Part shown: positions 43,108-51,374 of the stretch, piece by piece
How the letters are laid out: each line of letters starts with the position of its first letter
Numbering within the stretch: position 1 is the stretch's first letter
NCBI RefSeq assembly: GCF_006352065.1
Contig: NZ_CP040915.1
Coordinates: 1,736,001 to 1,800,000 of the forward strand
DNA length: 64,000 bases
Reading direction: 5' to 3'
DNA from: Georgenia yuyongxinii
GTDB lineage: Bacteria; Actinomycetota; Actinomycetes; Actinomycetales; Actinomycetaceae
The notes under the pieces: model-generated
Seen by the model: only the letters and a program-made list of their open reading frames with translations
Told to the model about the DNA's origin: nothing
The model's database searches: none
Program-made: the position numbers and the translations under genes

Positions 43108-43389
43108 TCACCCGACCTCGGCGGTGGCGAAGCGCAACCGGCTGCGCTCGCGGGCCTTGGCCGCCTCGACCTCCCGATCCTTCGGAGGCGCGGAGGTCAC
43201 GAGCGCATCCAGGAGGTCCTGCGTGGCGCGGGCCACCCGGGCCACGGCGTCGTCGAACGCCGCCTGGTTGGCCTGGGAGGGCTTCGTCATGCCGGCCACC
43301 TTGCGCACGTACTGCAGCGCGGCGGCCCGCACCTCCGCCCGCTCGGCCGGAGGCTCGAAGTTGTGCAGGGTGTGGATGTTGCGGCACAT
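43108..43389 (-). CDS. DUF2277 family protein
   Basis: A 93-residue protein with the family start MCRNIHTLHNFEPPA and the conserved AALQYVRKVAGMTKPSQANQAAFDDAV. DUF2277 is widespread in bacteria with no assigned function; it is soluble and helical. The C-terminal PPKDREVEAAKARERSRLRF is basic. It is close to ychJ on the same strand but separated by about 60 bp. Confidence 0.82.
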   Translation of the reverse strand: MCRNIHTLHNFEPPAERAEVRAAALQYVRKVAGMTKPSQANQAAFDDAVARVARATQDLLDALVTSAPPKDREVEAAKARERSRLRFATAEVG

Positions 43390-43515
43390 GCCCCCAGCCT
43401 TGCCCCCGGACGGCGCGCGGGCAAGCGGTCACCCGCTGCACGGGTGCCCCCTTGCGTGGCGGGCCGCCCGGGAGCAACCTCGGTCACAGACACCGACCGG
43501 GAGTGAGGAGCCAAG

Positions 43516-43710
43516 ATGCGGCGCAACGGGTGGCGGATCGGCGGCGGCGCGGTGCTGGTAGCGGTCGGGGTGGTCTGGACCCTGCAGGGTGTGGGGCTCC
43601 TGGGCGGGAGTGTGATGACCGGCGTCACGCTGTGGGCCGTCATCGGCCCTGTGGTCGCGGTGGCCGGGCTGGTGCTGACCCTCCTGGGCCTGCGGCGGCG
43701 GGCCCGGTGA
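43516..43710 (+). CDS. Small two-helix membrane protein
   Basis: A 64-residue protein with two hydrophobic segments (IGGGAVLVAVGVVWTLQGVG and LWAVIGPVVAVAGLVLTLLG) and a basic end RRRAR. This pattern is common in actinobacteria as an unassigned membrane protein. GTGAGGAG lies about 5 nt before the ATG, supporting it as a real gene. It is divergent from the DUF2277 gene. Confidence 0.75.
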   Translation: MRRNGWRIGGGAVLVAVGVVWTLQGVGLLGGSVMTGVTLWAVIGPVVAVAGLVLTLLGLRRRAR

Positions 43711-43717
43711 TGGTGCC

Positions 43718-44122
43718 TCACGGCCGGCCGGGGTCCGGCTCGAGCAGCACCAGCGCGATCTGCCGGCTCGTGCGGGCCTGGTAGGTGCCATACGTCGGAT
43801 ACTCGCGGGTCACCCGCGGCCACAGCGCGGCGTGCTCGTCGGTGCCGGCGACGCGCGCCCGCGTGGGCCGAGCTCGCCCGCGGCCGGTGCGGACCCGGAC
43901 GGCCGGGTTTGACCGGATGTTGAGCAGCCACTCCGGTGGCCGGTCGTCACCACCCCGTGACGCAACGACGACGAGGGTAGGGCCGTCCTGCACCGGCGAG
44001 GTCAGCAGTACCCGGTGGGGCCGGCCGGTGCGCCGTCCCGTCGTCGTCAGCTCGACGACCGGCATGCCCGCCACCTGCCACCCGATTCGCCCGCCGGTGA
44101 CCACCAGGAAGGCGCGGTGCAC
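43718..44122 (-). CDS. Deazaflavin (F420)-dependent nitroreductase-family oxidoreductase
   Basis: A 134-residue split-barrel protein of the Ddn family. Diagnostic parts are GRIGWQVAGMPVVELTTTGRRTGRPHRVLLTSP, WLLNIRSNPAVRVRTG and TREYPTYGTYQARTSRQIALVLLEP. Ddn relatives bind cofactor F420, so the host should make F420. The GTG start leaves out a short N-terminal segment (LKVLNA in frame upstream) that homologs often have, so the true start may be further upstream. Substrate unknown. Confidence 0.82.
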   Translation of the reverse strand: MHRAFLVVTGGRIGWQVAGMPVVELTTTGRRTGRPHRVLLTSPVQDGPTLVVVASRGGDDRPPEWLLNIRSNPAVRVRTGRGRARPTRARVAGTDEHAALWPRVTREYPTYGTYQARTSRQIALVLLEPDPGRP

Positions 44123-44252
44123 CGCGTTGAGGACTTTCAGGGCCGTGACGGTGGGCGCGGTTCCAGCACGCCGCGAAACGTCGGACGGCCCAGGACTGTC
44201 GGACGGGTCCGGACTGCCGGGCGGCCCGGGACCGTCAGCAGGGTTCGGACGG

Positions 44253-44636
44253 TCAGGCGTACGTGCCCACGTTCAAGATGTTGCCGTCGAGGTCCTCGAA
44301 CCAGACCGACTTCATCGAGCCGTCGCTGAGGACGCCGTCGTCCCAGGAGCCGCTCGGCATGTCGAAGGTCAGGAAGGTCACGCCCTTCTCACGCAGGGCT
44401 GCGACCTCGGCGTCGAACCCGTCCGCCGGGACCTGGAACGACACCGCGGTGGCCTTGTTCGTGCCCGCGTAGGACGACGCGTAGACCATCACCTTGCCCG
44501 AGCCCACCGAGTACAGGACCACGTCGGGCACATCACCTTCTGACCTGGTGAACCCGAGGGTGCCCTCGTAGAACGAGCGGGCAGCGTCGAGGTCCTTGAC
44601 GGCGAGCGTCGGGACGGGGTTGAAGTCGGAGAGCAT
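44253..44636 (-). CDS. VOC (glyoxalase/bleomycin resistance) family protein
   Basis: A 127-residue VOC protein: MLSDFNPVPTLAVKDLDAARSFYEGTLGF at the start and WFEDLDGNILNVGTYA at the end. It lacks the full metal-ligand set (the first position is not His), as in many uncharacterised VOC proteins. GGAGG precedes ATG 44636. It belongs to a different VOC subgroup from the protein at 31867. No partner gene. Confidence 0.82.
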   Translation of the reverse strand: MLSDFNPVPTLAVKDLDAARSFYEGTLGFTRSEGDVPDVVLYSVGSGKVMVYASSYAGTNKATAVSFQVPADGFDAEVAALREKGVTFLTFDMPSGSWDDGVLSDGSMKSVWFEDLDGNILNVGTYA

Positions 44637-44789
44637 GGCGTCCTCCCGGGCACGATCGAACGACCGTCGGTCGATCGGCACCACGACGGTAAGCCCGGGC
44701 GCGACGGCGATCAAGGCCCCTAGCGCCTTGTGCGTCTCGCCGACAGGCCTCGGCCGGTCACCGGCGCCGGCGGGAGGCAGACTGCCCCT

Positions 44790-47339
44790 GTGGACGACCC
44801 GATCTCCCGGCTGCTGGCGCACCCGCCCGAGCTGCCGGTCCGGCATGGCCTGCCGGCCGTCCTTGAGGCCGTCCGAGCCCGAGGGGTCGCGGTGGTCCAG
44901 GCCCCGCCTGGCACGGGCAAGACCACGCTCGTCCCGCCTGCCCTCGCCGGTGCGGTGCCCGGGACGGTCGTCGTCACCCAGCCCCGGCGCCTGGCCGCCC
45001 GGGCCGCCGCCCGCCGGCTCGCGTACCTGCTCGACGAGCCGGTCGGACGCACGGTGGGCTACGCCGTCCGCGGGGACCGCCGCCGCAGCGCCGCCACCCG
45101 CATCGAGATGGTGACCACCGGCGTCCTCCTGCGCCGGCTGCAGCGCGACCCCGACCTGCCCGGGGTGGGCGCCGTCGTCCTGGACGAGGTGCACGAGCGC
45201 CACCTCGACGCCGACCTCGCCCTGGCCCTGCTGGTCGACGTGCGCGCGAACCTGCGCGAGGACCTGCCCGTGGTGGCGATGTCCGCCACCGTCGAGGCGG
45301 CGCGCACGGCCGCTCTGCTGGGCGGGGCTACGCCGGCGCCGGTGGTGGACGTGCCCGGGGTCCTGCACCCCGTGGCGCAGGAGTGGTGCCCGCCGCCGGC
45401 CACCGTCCCGCGGGCCGACGCCCGCGGGGTCACCCCCGGGTTCCTCGACCACGTCGCCGCCACCACCCGCCGCGCGCTGGCCGAGCGCGACGGCGACGTG
45501 CTGGTCTTCGTGCCCGGCGCCGGGGAGGTCACCGGGGTGGCGCGGCGGCTGGCCGGCGTGGCCGCGGACGTGCACCCCCTCCACGGCCGCCTGCCGCACC
45601 GCGAGCAGGACCTCGCGCTCACCCCCGGCCCGCGTCGGCGCGTGGTGATCTCCACGGCGGTGGCGGAGTCCTCGCTCACCGTGCCCGGCGTCCGGGTGGT
45701 GGTCGACGCCGGGTTCTCCCGTGAGCCGCGCACCGACCACCGTCGGGGTCTGGCCGGGCTCGTCACGGTGAGCGTGAGCCAGGCGGGAGCGGCCCAGCGC
45801 GCCGGCCGTGCCGGCCGTGAGGGGCCCGGGGCGGTGTACCGGTGCTGGTCAGAGGCGGAGCACGCCCGGCTGCCCCGGTACGGCGAGCCGGAGATCGCGA
45901 CGGCGGACCTGACCGCGTTCGCGCTCGAGATGGCCTGCTGGGGCAGCCCGGACGGCGCGGGACTGGCCCTGCTCGACCCGCCACCGCCGGCCGCCCTGAC
46001 GGCTGCACAGCTGAACCTGGCCGAGCTCGGCGCGGTCCGCCCGGACGGTGCCGTGACCCCGCGAGGCCGGCTCATCGCGGCCGTGGGCGCGGACCCGCGG
46101 CTGGCCCGGTCGCTGCTCGACGCCGCCGCGGTGATCGGGGAGCGGCGCGCCGCAGAGGTGGTCGCCCTGCTCTCCCTCGACGTGCGGGCGCCCGGCGGCG
46201 ACCTCGTCGCCGCCCTGCGGGCGGCGCGCCGCGGCGGGCCCGACACGGCGGCCTGGGAGACCGAGACTCGCCGGCTGCGCGCCTCGCTGCCCGCCGGCGC
46301 CGCGCGGGGAGGCGGCAGCCCGGCGTCCGACGGCGGCACCCGGGGACGGGGGAGCGCCGTGCTGCCGGACGACCTCGCCGTCGGCCTCGTCGCCGCCCTG
46401 GCACACCCGGGCCGGATCGCCAGGCGCCGCCCGGGCGGATCGAGCTACCTGATGGCCTCGGGCACGGGTGCGATGCTGCCGGCCGAGTACTCGCCCCTGG
46501 CCGGCGCCGAGTGGCTCGCGGTCGCCGACGCCGACCGTGGCGCCGGTCGGCGGGATGCGACCATCCGTTCCGCGGCGCCGATCGACGAGGCCGTGGCGCT
46601 CGAGGCGGGTGCGGCGCTGCTGCACGAGACGGAGACGGTGACCTGGACGGACGGCCAGGTGGTGGCTCGGCGTGCCACCGCGCTCGGGGCGATCGAGCTG
46701 TCGGCGTCGCCCATCGCGAACCCGCCGGCCGAGCTGGTCGCTGCCGCGGTGCGGGACGGCCTGGCCCGCGAGGGGCTCTCGATGCTGCCGTGGTCGGACG
46801 CCGCGCGTGCGCTGCGTCAGCGCCTCAGTTTCCTCCATGGTGCGTGTGGGGCGCCGTGGCCAGACGTGTCGGACGCTGCGCTCCTCGACTCCGTGGAGGT
46901 GTGGCTGGGACCGGACCTGGCCCGCATCCGGGGTGTGCGGGACATCCGCCGCGTGGACGTGCTGCAGGCGCTGCGCCGCCTGCTGCCCTGGCCGGCGGCC
47001 GCGCGGCTCGACGAGCTGGCCCCCGAGCGAGTCACCGTGGCGAGCGGGTCCAGCGTGCGCGTGGACTACTCGGCGGAGCAACCGGTCCTTGCCGTGCGGC
47101 TGCAGGAGGTGTTCGGCTGGCGGTCGCCGCGCCTGGCGGACGGGCGGGTGCCGCTGGTGCTGCACCTGCTCTCGCCGGCGCGCCGCCCGGTCGCCGTGAC
47201 CGCGGACCTCGCGTCGTTCTGGGCCACCGGGTACCCGCAGGTGCGCGCGGAGATGCGAGGCCGGTACCCGAAGCACGCCTGGCCGGAGGACCCGCTGACC
47301 GCGACGGCGGCCCGCGGCACCGGTCGCCCGCGCGGCTGA
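44790..47339 (+). CDS. hrpB: ATP-dependent helicase HrpB
   Basis: An 849-residue DEAH-box helicase of the HrpB group. Motifs in order: QAPPGTGKTTLVP (I), VTQPRRLAARAAARRLA (Ia), VVLDEVHERHLDADLAL (II, DEVH), AMSATVEAARTAALL (III), VLVFVPGAGEVTGVAR, ISTAVAESSLTVPGVRVVVDAGFSR (V) and QRAGRAGREGPGAVYR (VI). The C-terminus VDYSAEQPVLAVRLQEVFGW and MRGRYPKHAWPEDP is the HrpB_C signature. GTG 44790 gives MDDPISRLLAHPPELPV, the usual start. E. coli HrpB has about 810-825 residues. Its cellular role is uncertain. Confidence 0.9.
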   Translation: MDDPISRLLAHPPELPVRHGLPAVLEAVRARGVAVVQAPPGTGKTTLVPPALAGAVPGTVVVTQPRRLAARAAARRLAYLLDEPVGRTVGYAVRGDRRRSAATRIEMVTTGVLLRRLQRDPDLPGVGAVVLDEVHERHLDADLALALLVDVRANLREDLPVVAMSATVEAARTAALLGGATPAPVVDVPGVLHPVAQEWCPPPATVPRADARGVTPGFLDHVAATTRRALAERDGDVLVFVPGAGEVTGVARRLAGVAADVHPLHGRLPHREQDLALTPGPRRRVVISTAVAESSLTVPGVRVVVDAGFSREPRTDHRRGLAGLVTVSVSQAGAAQRAGRAGREGPGAVYRCWSEAEHARLPRYGEPEIATADLTAFALEMACWGSPDGAGLALLDPPPPAALTAAQLNLAELGAVRPDGAVTPRGRLIAAVGADPRLARSLLDAAAVIGERRAAEVVALLSLDVRAPGGDLVAALRAARRGGPDTAAWETETRRLRASLPAGAARGGGSPASDGGTRGRGSAVLPDDLAVGLVAALAHPGRIARRRPGGSSYLMASGTGAMLPAEYSPLAGAEWLAVADADRGAGRRDATIRSAAPIDEAVALEAGAALLHETETVTWTDGQVVARRATALGAIELSASPIANPPAELVAAAVRDGLAREGLSMLPWSDAARALRQRLSFLHGACGAPWPDVSDAALLDSVEVWLGPDLARIRGVRDIRRVDVLQALRRLLPWPAAARLDELAPERVTVASGSSVRVDYSAEQPVLAVRLQEVFGWRSPRLADGRVPLVLHLLSPARRPVAVTADLASFWATGYPQVRAEMRGRYPKHAWPEDPLTATAARGTGRPRG

Positions 47340-47370
47340 CTCCGCGGCACCGGTCGCCCGCGCGGCTGAC
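47311..47370 (+). repeat. 30-bp tandem duplication across the hrpB stop codon
   Basis: Units 47311-47340 and 47341-47370 differ only at the first base; the first contains the last hrpB codons and its TGA, so the second is a non-coding echo of the gene end. Confidence 0.93.
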
Positions 47371-47476
47371 CGCGCTCGCTGTCAGCCTGCCGGACGCCAT
47401 CCGGGTGCGTTGTCCGTAATGCCCAGGTCACGTCGGCGCGCCTACCGTGCTGGTGAGAACCACGTGAGGATCGGTC

Positions 47477-49807
47477 ATGGTCGCAGTCCAGCCACCGGAC
47501 GCCACGCGCCAGCGGCCCGACGACCACCTGCCCGACGACCACCAGACCGGTGGCGCGGCCGGCGACGTCGACGAGACCTACCAGCGCGAGCTCGCTGCCC
47601 AGCGGGCCGCCGCCCGCGAGCGGGTGGACGAGCGCGCCCCCGAGCGGCAGGAGCACGAGGAGGCGCTGCAACAGGCCGGCGGCCTCGCCCAGGCGGACGA
47701 CCCCGTGCGTATCGCGAAGCGGCTGGACCGCCTCAGCCGCTACTACACCGGCGGGGATCCCGCCGAGTCACCGGCCGACGTCCAGCCCGAGGTTCTCGTC
47801 GCGGCGGCGGTCGAGCGCGCCCGCGACATGGTCGAGCCGGACGAGGCGCACGCGGTAGAGACGTCGACCCTGCTCCTCGAGAAGATCATCAACACCGCCG
47901 ACTTCGTGGGCGTGCGGTATCTCGACGCGGGCGTGATCGCGGCACACGCGATCGGCCGGGTGAACATCCGGGACGTGCGCGGCACGGTCCGCGGGTACGG
48001 CACCGGATTCCTCGTCAGCCCGTCGCTGCTGATCACCAACCACCACGTGCTGCCCGACGCGCCGACCGCGCGCAGCAGTGTCATCGAGTTCGACTACCAG
48101 GACGGCGTGGACGGGCGACCGCTGGCCCCGCAGGTCTTCCCGCTGGACCCCGCACGCTTCTTCGTGGCGGACCGCGGGCTCGACTTCGCCCTGGTCGCGG
48201 TCGGCGCTCCGACCGGGGTCCTCGCGCAGTTCGGGTTCAACCGGCTCACCGCGGCCCAGGGCACAATCATCATCGGCGAGTTCGTCACGATCGTGCAGCA
48301 CCCGCGCGGCGAGAAGAAGCAGGTGGCGCTGCGGGAGAACCAGATCGTCGACATCCCGGAGCTCGTGGTCCACTACGCGGCGGACACCGAACCGGGCTCC
48401 TCGGGGTCGCCCGTGTTCAACGACCAGTGGGAGGTGGTGGCCCTCCACCACGCCTCCGTCCCGGCGCCGACGCGTGACGACCTCGGCGGGTTCGTCAACG
48501 AGGGCATCCGGATCAGCCGGATCCTCAACTTCCTCGCCGCGCGCGTGGATCAGCTGCCGCCGGAGTGGCGCCCGCTCCTCGACGAGATGTTCCAGCCGCC
48601 CGAGGTGGCCCGCCCGGTGGTCATGGCTCCCGGTACCGTCCCCGCCGCTGTGGCGGCGGCCGCGGCGGCCGCGGCGGTGCCGGCGTCGGTGCCTCCTGCA
48701 CGCCCCCAGCTCGGTGGCCCGGCCGTTGCCGGAGAGGTCGACGACGGCATGTGGGCCCTCCCCGCGGACGGGGCCTGGACCGCCCGACCGGACCGGGACG
48801 GCGCGGTCCACGTGCGGGTCCCGGTCGACGTGACCTTCCGGGTCGGCACGCCGGGCCTGGCCGTTCCCGGGCCCGGGCTCGCACCCGCGGCCGCCGGCGG
48901 CGCCCCACCTACCGCCGTCGGCGGAACCGGAGCCCCCGCCGACGGCGGCGCGCCCGCGGCGGGGGAGGCGATCTCTATCGACCCGGACTACTCCACCCGC
49001 TCCGGGTACGACCGCGCCTTCCTCACCGTCCCCCTCCCGCTGCCCGGCCGCGGCCCGGACCTGTCCGCCGTCGCCTCCGACGAGCTGCGCTACCACCACT
49101 TCAGCGTCGTCATGCACCGGCCCCGGCGGCTGGCCCTGTTCACCGCCGTCAACATCGACGGCAAGCAGTCCGAGCAGATCCGCCGCGAGAGCGACAAGTG
49201 GATACGCGACCCCCGACTGCCCGCCGAGGACCAGACCGGCGAGGACGTCTACCGGGACAACCCGCTGGACCGCGGCCACCTGGTACGCCGGCTCGACCCG
49301 GCCTGGGGGCCGGTGGCCAAGGCCGCCAACGACGACACCTTCCACTTCACGAACTGCACCCCGCAGCACCACGAGTTCAACGCCGGCCAGACGCTGTGGC
49401 TGGGCCTGGAGGACTACGTCCTGCGCCACGCCGACAACCTCGACCTCAGGGTCACCGTGGTCACCGGCCCGTTGCTCGACCCGGGCGACCCGCGCTACCG
49501 CGGGGTCGCGCTGCCGCGCCAGTTCTGGAAGGTCGTCGCCATGGTCACCGGTGCGGGGCGGCTCTCGGCCACCGGCTACCTGCTCAGCCAGGCGGCCTTC
49601 CTCGACGACCTCGGCCCCGAGGAGTTCTCCTTCGGCGCCTACCGAACCTTCCAGGTGCCCGTGACCCGCCTCGCCCGGCTGACGGGGCTCGACCTTGCCG
49701 CGTTCGCCGCCGGCGACCCGCTCGGCGCGCTGGAGACCACGCCGTTGCCGCGCGAGCTCATCCGCCTCGACGACATCGTCCTGGACCTGCCCGCCCGCCC
49801 CACCTGA
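47477..49807 (+). CDS. V8-like serine protease fused to DNA/RNA non-specific endonuclease
   Basis: A 776-residue two-enzyme fusion. Residues 1-165 are charged and helical (possible coiled coil). Residues 166-355 are an S1B/trypsin-2 protease: H190 in ITNHHV, D236 in RGLDFALV, S309 in EPGSSGSPVFN. A Pro/Ala/Gly-rich linker (375-500) leads to a NUC domain of the Serratia-nuclease type (505-760) with the DRGH motif at 598-601, N626 in FHFTNCTPQ and LGLEDYVLR. There is no signal peptide or membrane segment, although both enzyme families are usually exported. ATG 47477 follows GAGGA. It heads a four-gene set with two more peptidases. Protease control of the nuclease is a reasonable guess only. Confidence 0.9.
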   Translation: MVAVQPPDATRQRPDDHLPDDHQTGGAAGDVDETYQRELAAQRAAARERVDERAPERQEHEEALQQAGGLAQADDPVRIAKRLDRLSRYYTGGDPAESPADVQPEVLVAAAVERARDMVEPDEAHAVETSTLLLEKIINTADFVGVRYLDAGVIAAHAIGRVNIRDVRGTVRGYGTGFLVSPSLLITNHHVLPDAPTARSSVIEFDYQDGVDGRPLAPQVFPLDPARFFVADRGLDFALVAVGAPTGVLAQFGFNRLTAAQGTIIIGEFVTIVQHPRGEKKQVALRENQIVDIPELVVHYAADTEPGSSGSPVFNDQWEVVALHHASVPAPTRDDLGGFVNEGIRISRILNFLAARVDQLPPEWRPLLDEMFQPPEVARPVVMAPGTVPAAVAAAAAAAAVPASVPPARPQLGGPAVAGEVDDGMWALPADGAWTARPDRDGAVHVRVPVDVTFRVGTPGLAVPGPGLAPAAAGGAPPTAVGGTGAPADGGAPAAGEAISIDPDYSTRSGYDRAFLTVPLPLPGRGPDLSAVASDELRYHHFSVVMHRPRRLALFTAVNIDGKQSEQIRRESDKWIRDPRLPAEDQTGEDVYRDNPLDRGHLVRRLDPAWGPVAKAANDDTFHFTNCTPQHHEFNAGQTLWLGLEDYVLRHADNLDLRVTVVTGPLLDPGDPRYRGVALPRQFWKVVAMVTGAGRLSATGYLLSQAAFLDDLGPEEFSFGAYRTFQVPVTRLARLTGLDLAAFAAGDPLGALETTPLPRELIRLDDIVLDLPARPT

Positions 49808-49828
49808 ACCTCCCAAGGAGCGACCGCC

Positions 49829-51076
49829 ATGACCACGACCGATCTTCCCGCCGCACAGCCCACCCGCCGCAGCTGCGCGGTCATGGACGTCCACCGGCGG
49901 CTGCTGACCGAGTCGGAGTCCTACCGGGTCGCCCGCACGCGGATCGAGAACCTCACCATCGAGCTCGAGCGCCTGGAGGCGGACCGCGGCGTCGCCCGGA
50001 TCCCCGTCGTCGTCCACGTGGTGGCCCGGACCCCGGCGGAGGACATCACCGCCGAGCAGGTGCACAGCCAGATCGACGTGCTCAACCGCGACTTCCGGGC
50101 CACCAACCCGGACACGGCCGACGTGCCGGCACCGTTCCAGGGGTTGGTGGCAGACCCGCAGATCGAGTTCCACCTCGCCACCACCGACCCGGCCGGCAAC
50201 CCCACCGACGGCATCACCCGCACCTCGACCACCGTGAACGGCTTCGGGGCCGACGACCAGGTGAAGTTCACGGCCCGTGGCGGCCAGGACGCCTGGCCCG
50301 CCGACCGGTATCTCAACGTGTGGGTGTGCCAGCTCGGTGGCGGGCTGCTCGGGTACGCCCAGTTCCCGGGTGGGCCGCCGGAGACCGACGGCGTGGTCAT
50401 CCTGCAATCGGCGTTCGGGACCACCGGCACCGCGCGGGCACCCTTCGACCTCGGCCGCACCGCGACCCACGAGATCGGCCACTACCTCAACCTCTTCCAT
50501 ATCTGGGGCGACGACGGCACAGGCTGCCGCGGCTCGGACGAGGTCGACGACACGCCCAACGCCGGCGGACCGAACTACGGCCGCCCGGCGTTCCCGCACG
50601 TCACCTGTTCCAACGGGCCGCACGGCGATTTGTTCATGGACTACATGGACTACGTGGACGACGCCGCGATGGTCATGTTCAGCTCAGGGCAGGTGGCGCG
50701 GATGTCCGCCTGCCTGACCGGGGTGCGTACCTCGCTGTGGGCGGGCGAGCCCGTACCCACGCCGCCAGGAACACCGGCCCCGGGCGGCCCCGGGGCCGGC
50801 CCGGCGCCCGAGCCGCCGGCTGGTGGGGCGCCCGAGCCGCCGGGTGGCGGCACCGAACCCGCCCCCGCGCCGGGCACCGTGGCAGTGCCCGGTCGCGTCG
50901 ACGGCGCCGGTACCCCGATCGTCGTCGCCGGCCCGGGCACGCTCGACGTCTTCGCCGTCGGCCCGGACCAGATGCTTTACCACAAGCGGTGGGTCGACGG
51001 CGGATGGCAGCCCTCGCAGACCGGCTGGGAGTCCCTGGGACGCGCGGGCGGTGACGGTGGCTCCCCCCGACAGTGA
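49829..51076 (+). CDS. M43 (pappalysin/ulilysin-like) zinc metalloprotease
   Basis: A 415-residue metalloprotease. The zinc site is [11 protein letters not shown] with H214, H218 and H224, E215 as base; MDYMDY is the Met-turn. The family cysteine pair is seen in [14 protein letters not shown] and [10 protein letters not shown]. Residues 30-55 form a short coiled coil; after 310 a Pro/Gly linker ends in one unit, [20 protein letters not shown], like a blade of lectin-type propellers. No signal peptide is visible, although ulilysins are normally secreted. It starts 21 bp after the protease-nuclease gene with AAGGAG upstream, and overlaps the next gene by 26 bp. Confidence 0.88.
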   Translation: MTTTDLPAAQPTRRSCAVMDVHRRLLTESESYRVARTRIENLTIELERLEADRGVARIPVVVHVVARTPAEDITAEQVHSQIDVLNRDFRATNPDTADVPAPFQGLVADPQIEFHLATTDPAGNPTDGITRTSTTVNGFGADDQVKFTARGGQDAWPADRYLNVWVCQLGGGLLGYAQFPGGPPETDGVVILQSAFGTTGTARAPFDLGRTATHEIGHYLNLFHIWGDDGTGCRGSDEVDDTPNAGGPNYGRPAFPHVTCSNGPHGDLFMDYMDYVDDAAMVMFSSGQVARMSACLTGVRTSLWAGEPVPTPPGTPAPGGPGAGPAPEPPAGGAPEPPGGGTEPAPAPGTVAVPGRVDGAGTPIVVAGPGTLDVFAVGPDQMLYHKRWVDGGWQPSQTGWESLGRAGGDGGSPRQ

Positions 51077-51374
51077 CCCCCCGGTGACCGGGCGCTGGGG
51101 GCACTCCTTCGAGGAGGACCACGACGGCATCGAGGTCTACCGGCCCGCCGGGTACGACTTCCCCCGCGCTCGCGGACGGGCCGGGATCGAGCTGCGAGCG
51201 GACGGCACCTTCGTGGAGTGGGCGGTAGGCCCGGGCGACGCCCCCGAGCCGCACGAAGGACGCTGGGACGCCGACCCGTCCGGCACCCGGCTCGAGGTCG
51301 CCGGGCCCGGCGGGGACGATCAGGTCCTCACGATCCTCACCGCCGAGCCGGACAGGCTGGAGCTCCGCCGGTGA
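51051..51374 (+). CDS. Small beta-rich protein in the protease operon (hypothetical)
   Basis: A 107-residue protein that I do not assign to a named family. It reads [27 protein letters not shown]-like [12 protein letters not shown], then [14 protein letters not shown] and DRLELRR, a pattern of short strands like a lipocalin-type small barrel. Its GTG lies inside the metalloprotease gene (26-bp overlap), and its stop overlaps the M28 start (GTGA), so expression is tied to both. No cysteines and no signal peptide. Its size and place suggest an inhibitor, chaperone or sensor of the neighbouring peptidases, but nothing in the sequence proves that. Confidence 0.7.
   Translation: MTVAPPDSDPPVTGRWGHSFEEDHDGIEVYRPAGYDFPRARGRAGIELRADGTFVEWAVGPGDAPEPHEGRWDADPSGTRLEVAGPGGDDQVLTILTAEPDRLELRR

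Noticed and set aside
47768-50623. Minus-strand open frame of 951 codons opposite the protease operon
   Set aside because: Longest frame in the area but no motif; the plus-strand frames have three catalytic sites in the right order.
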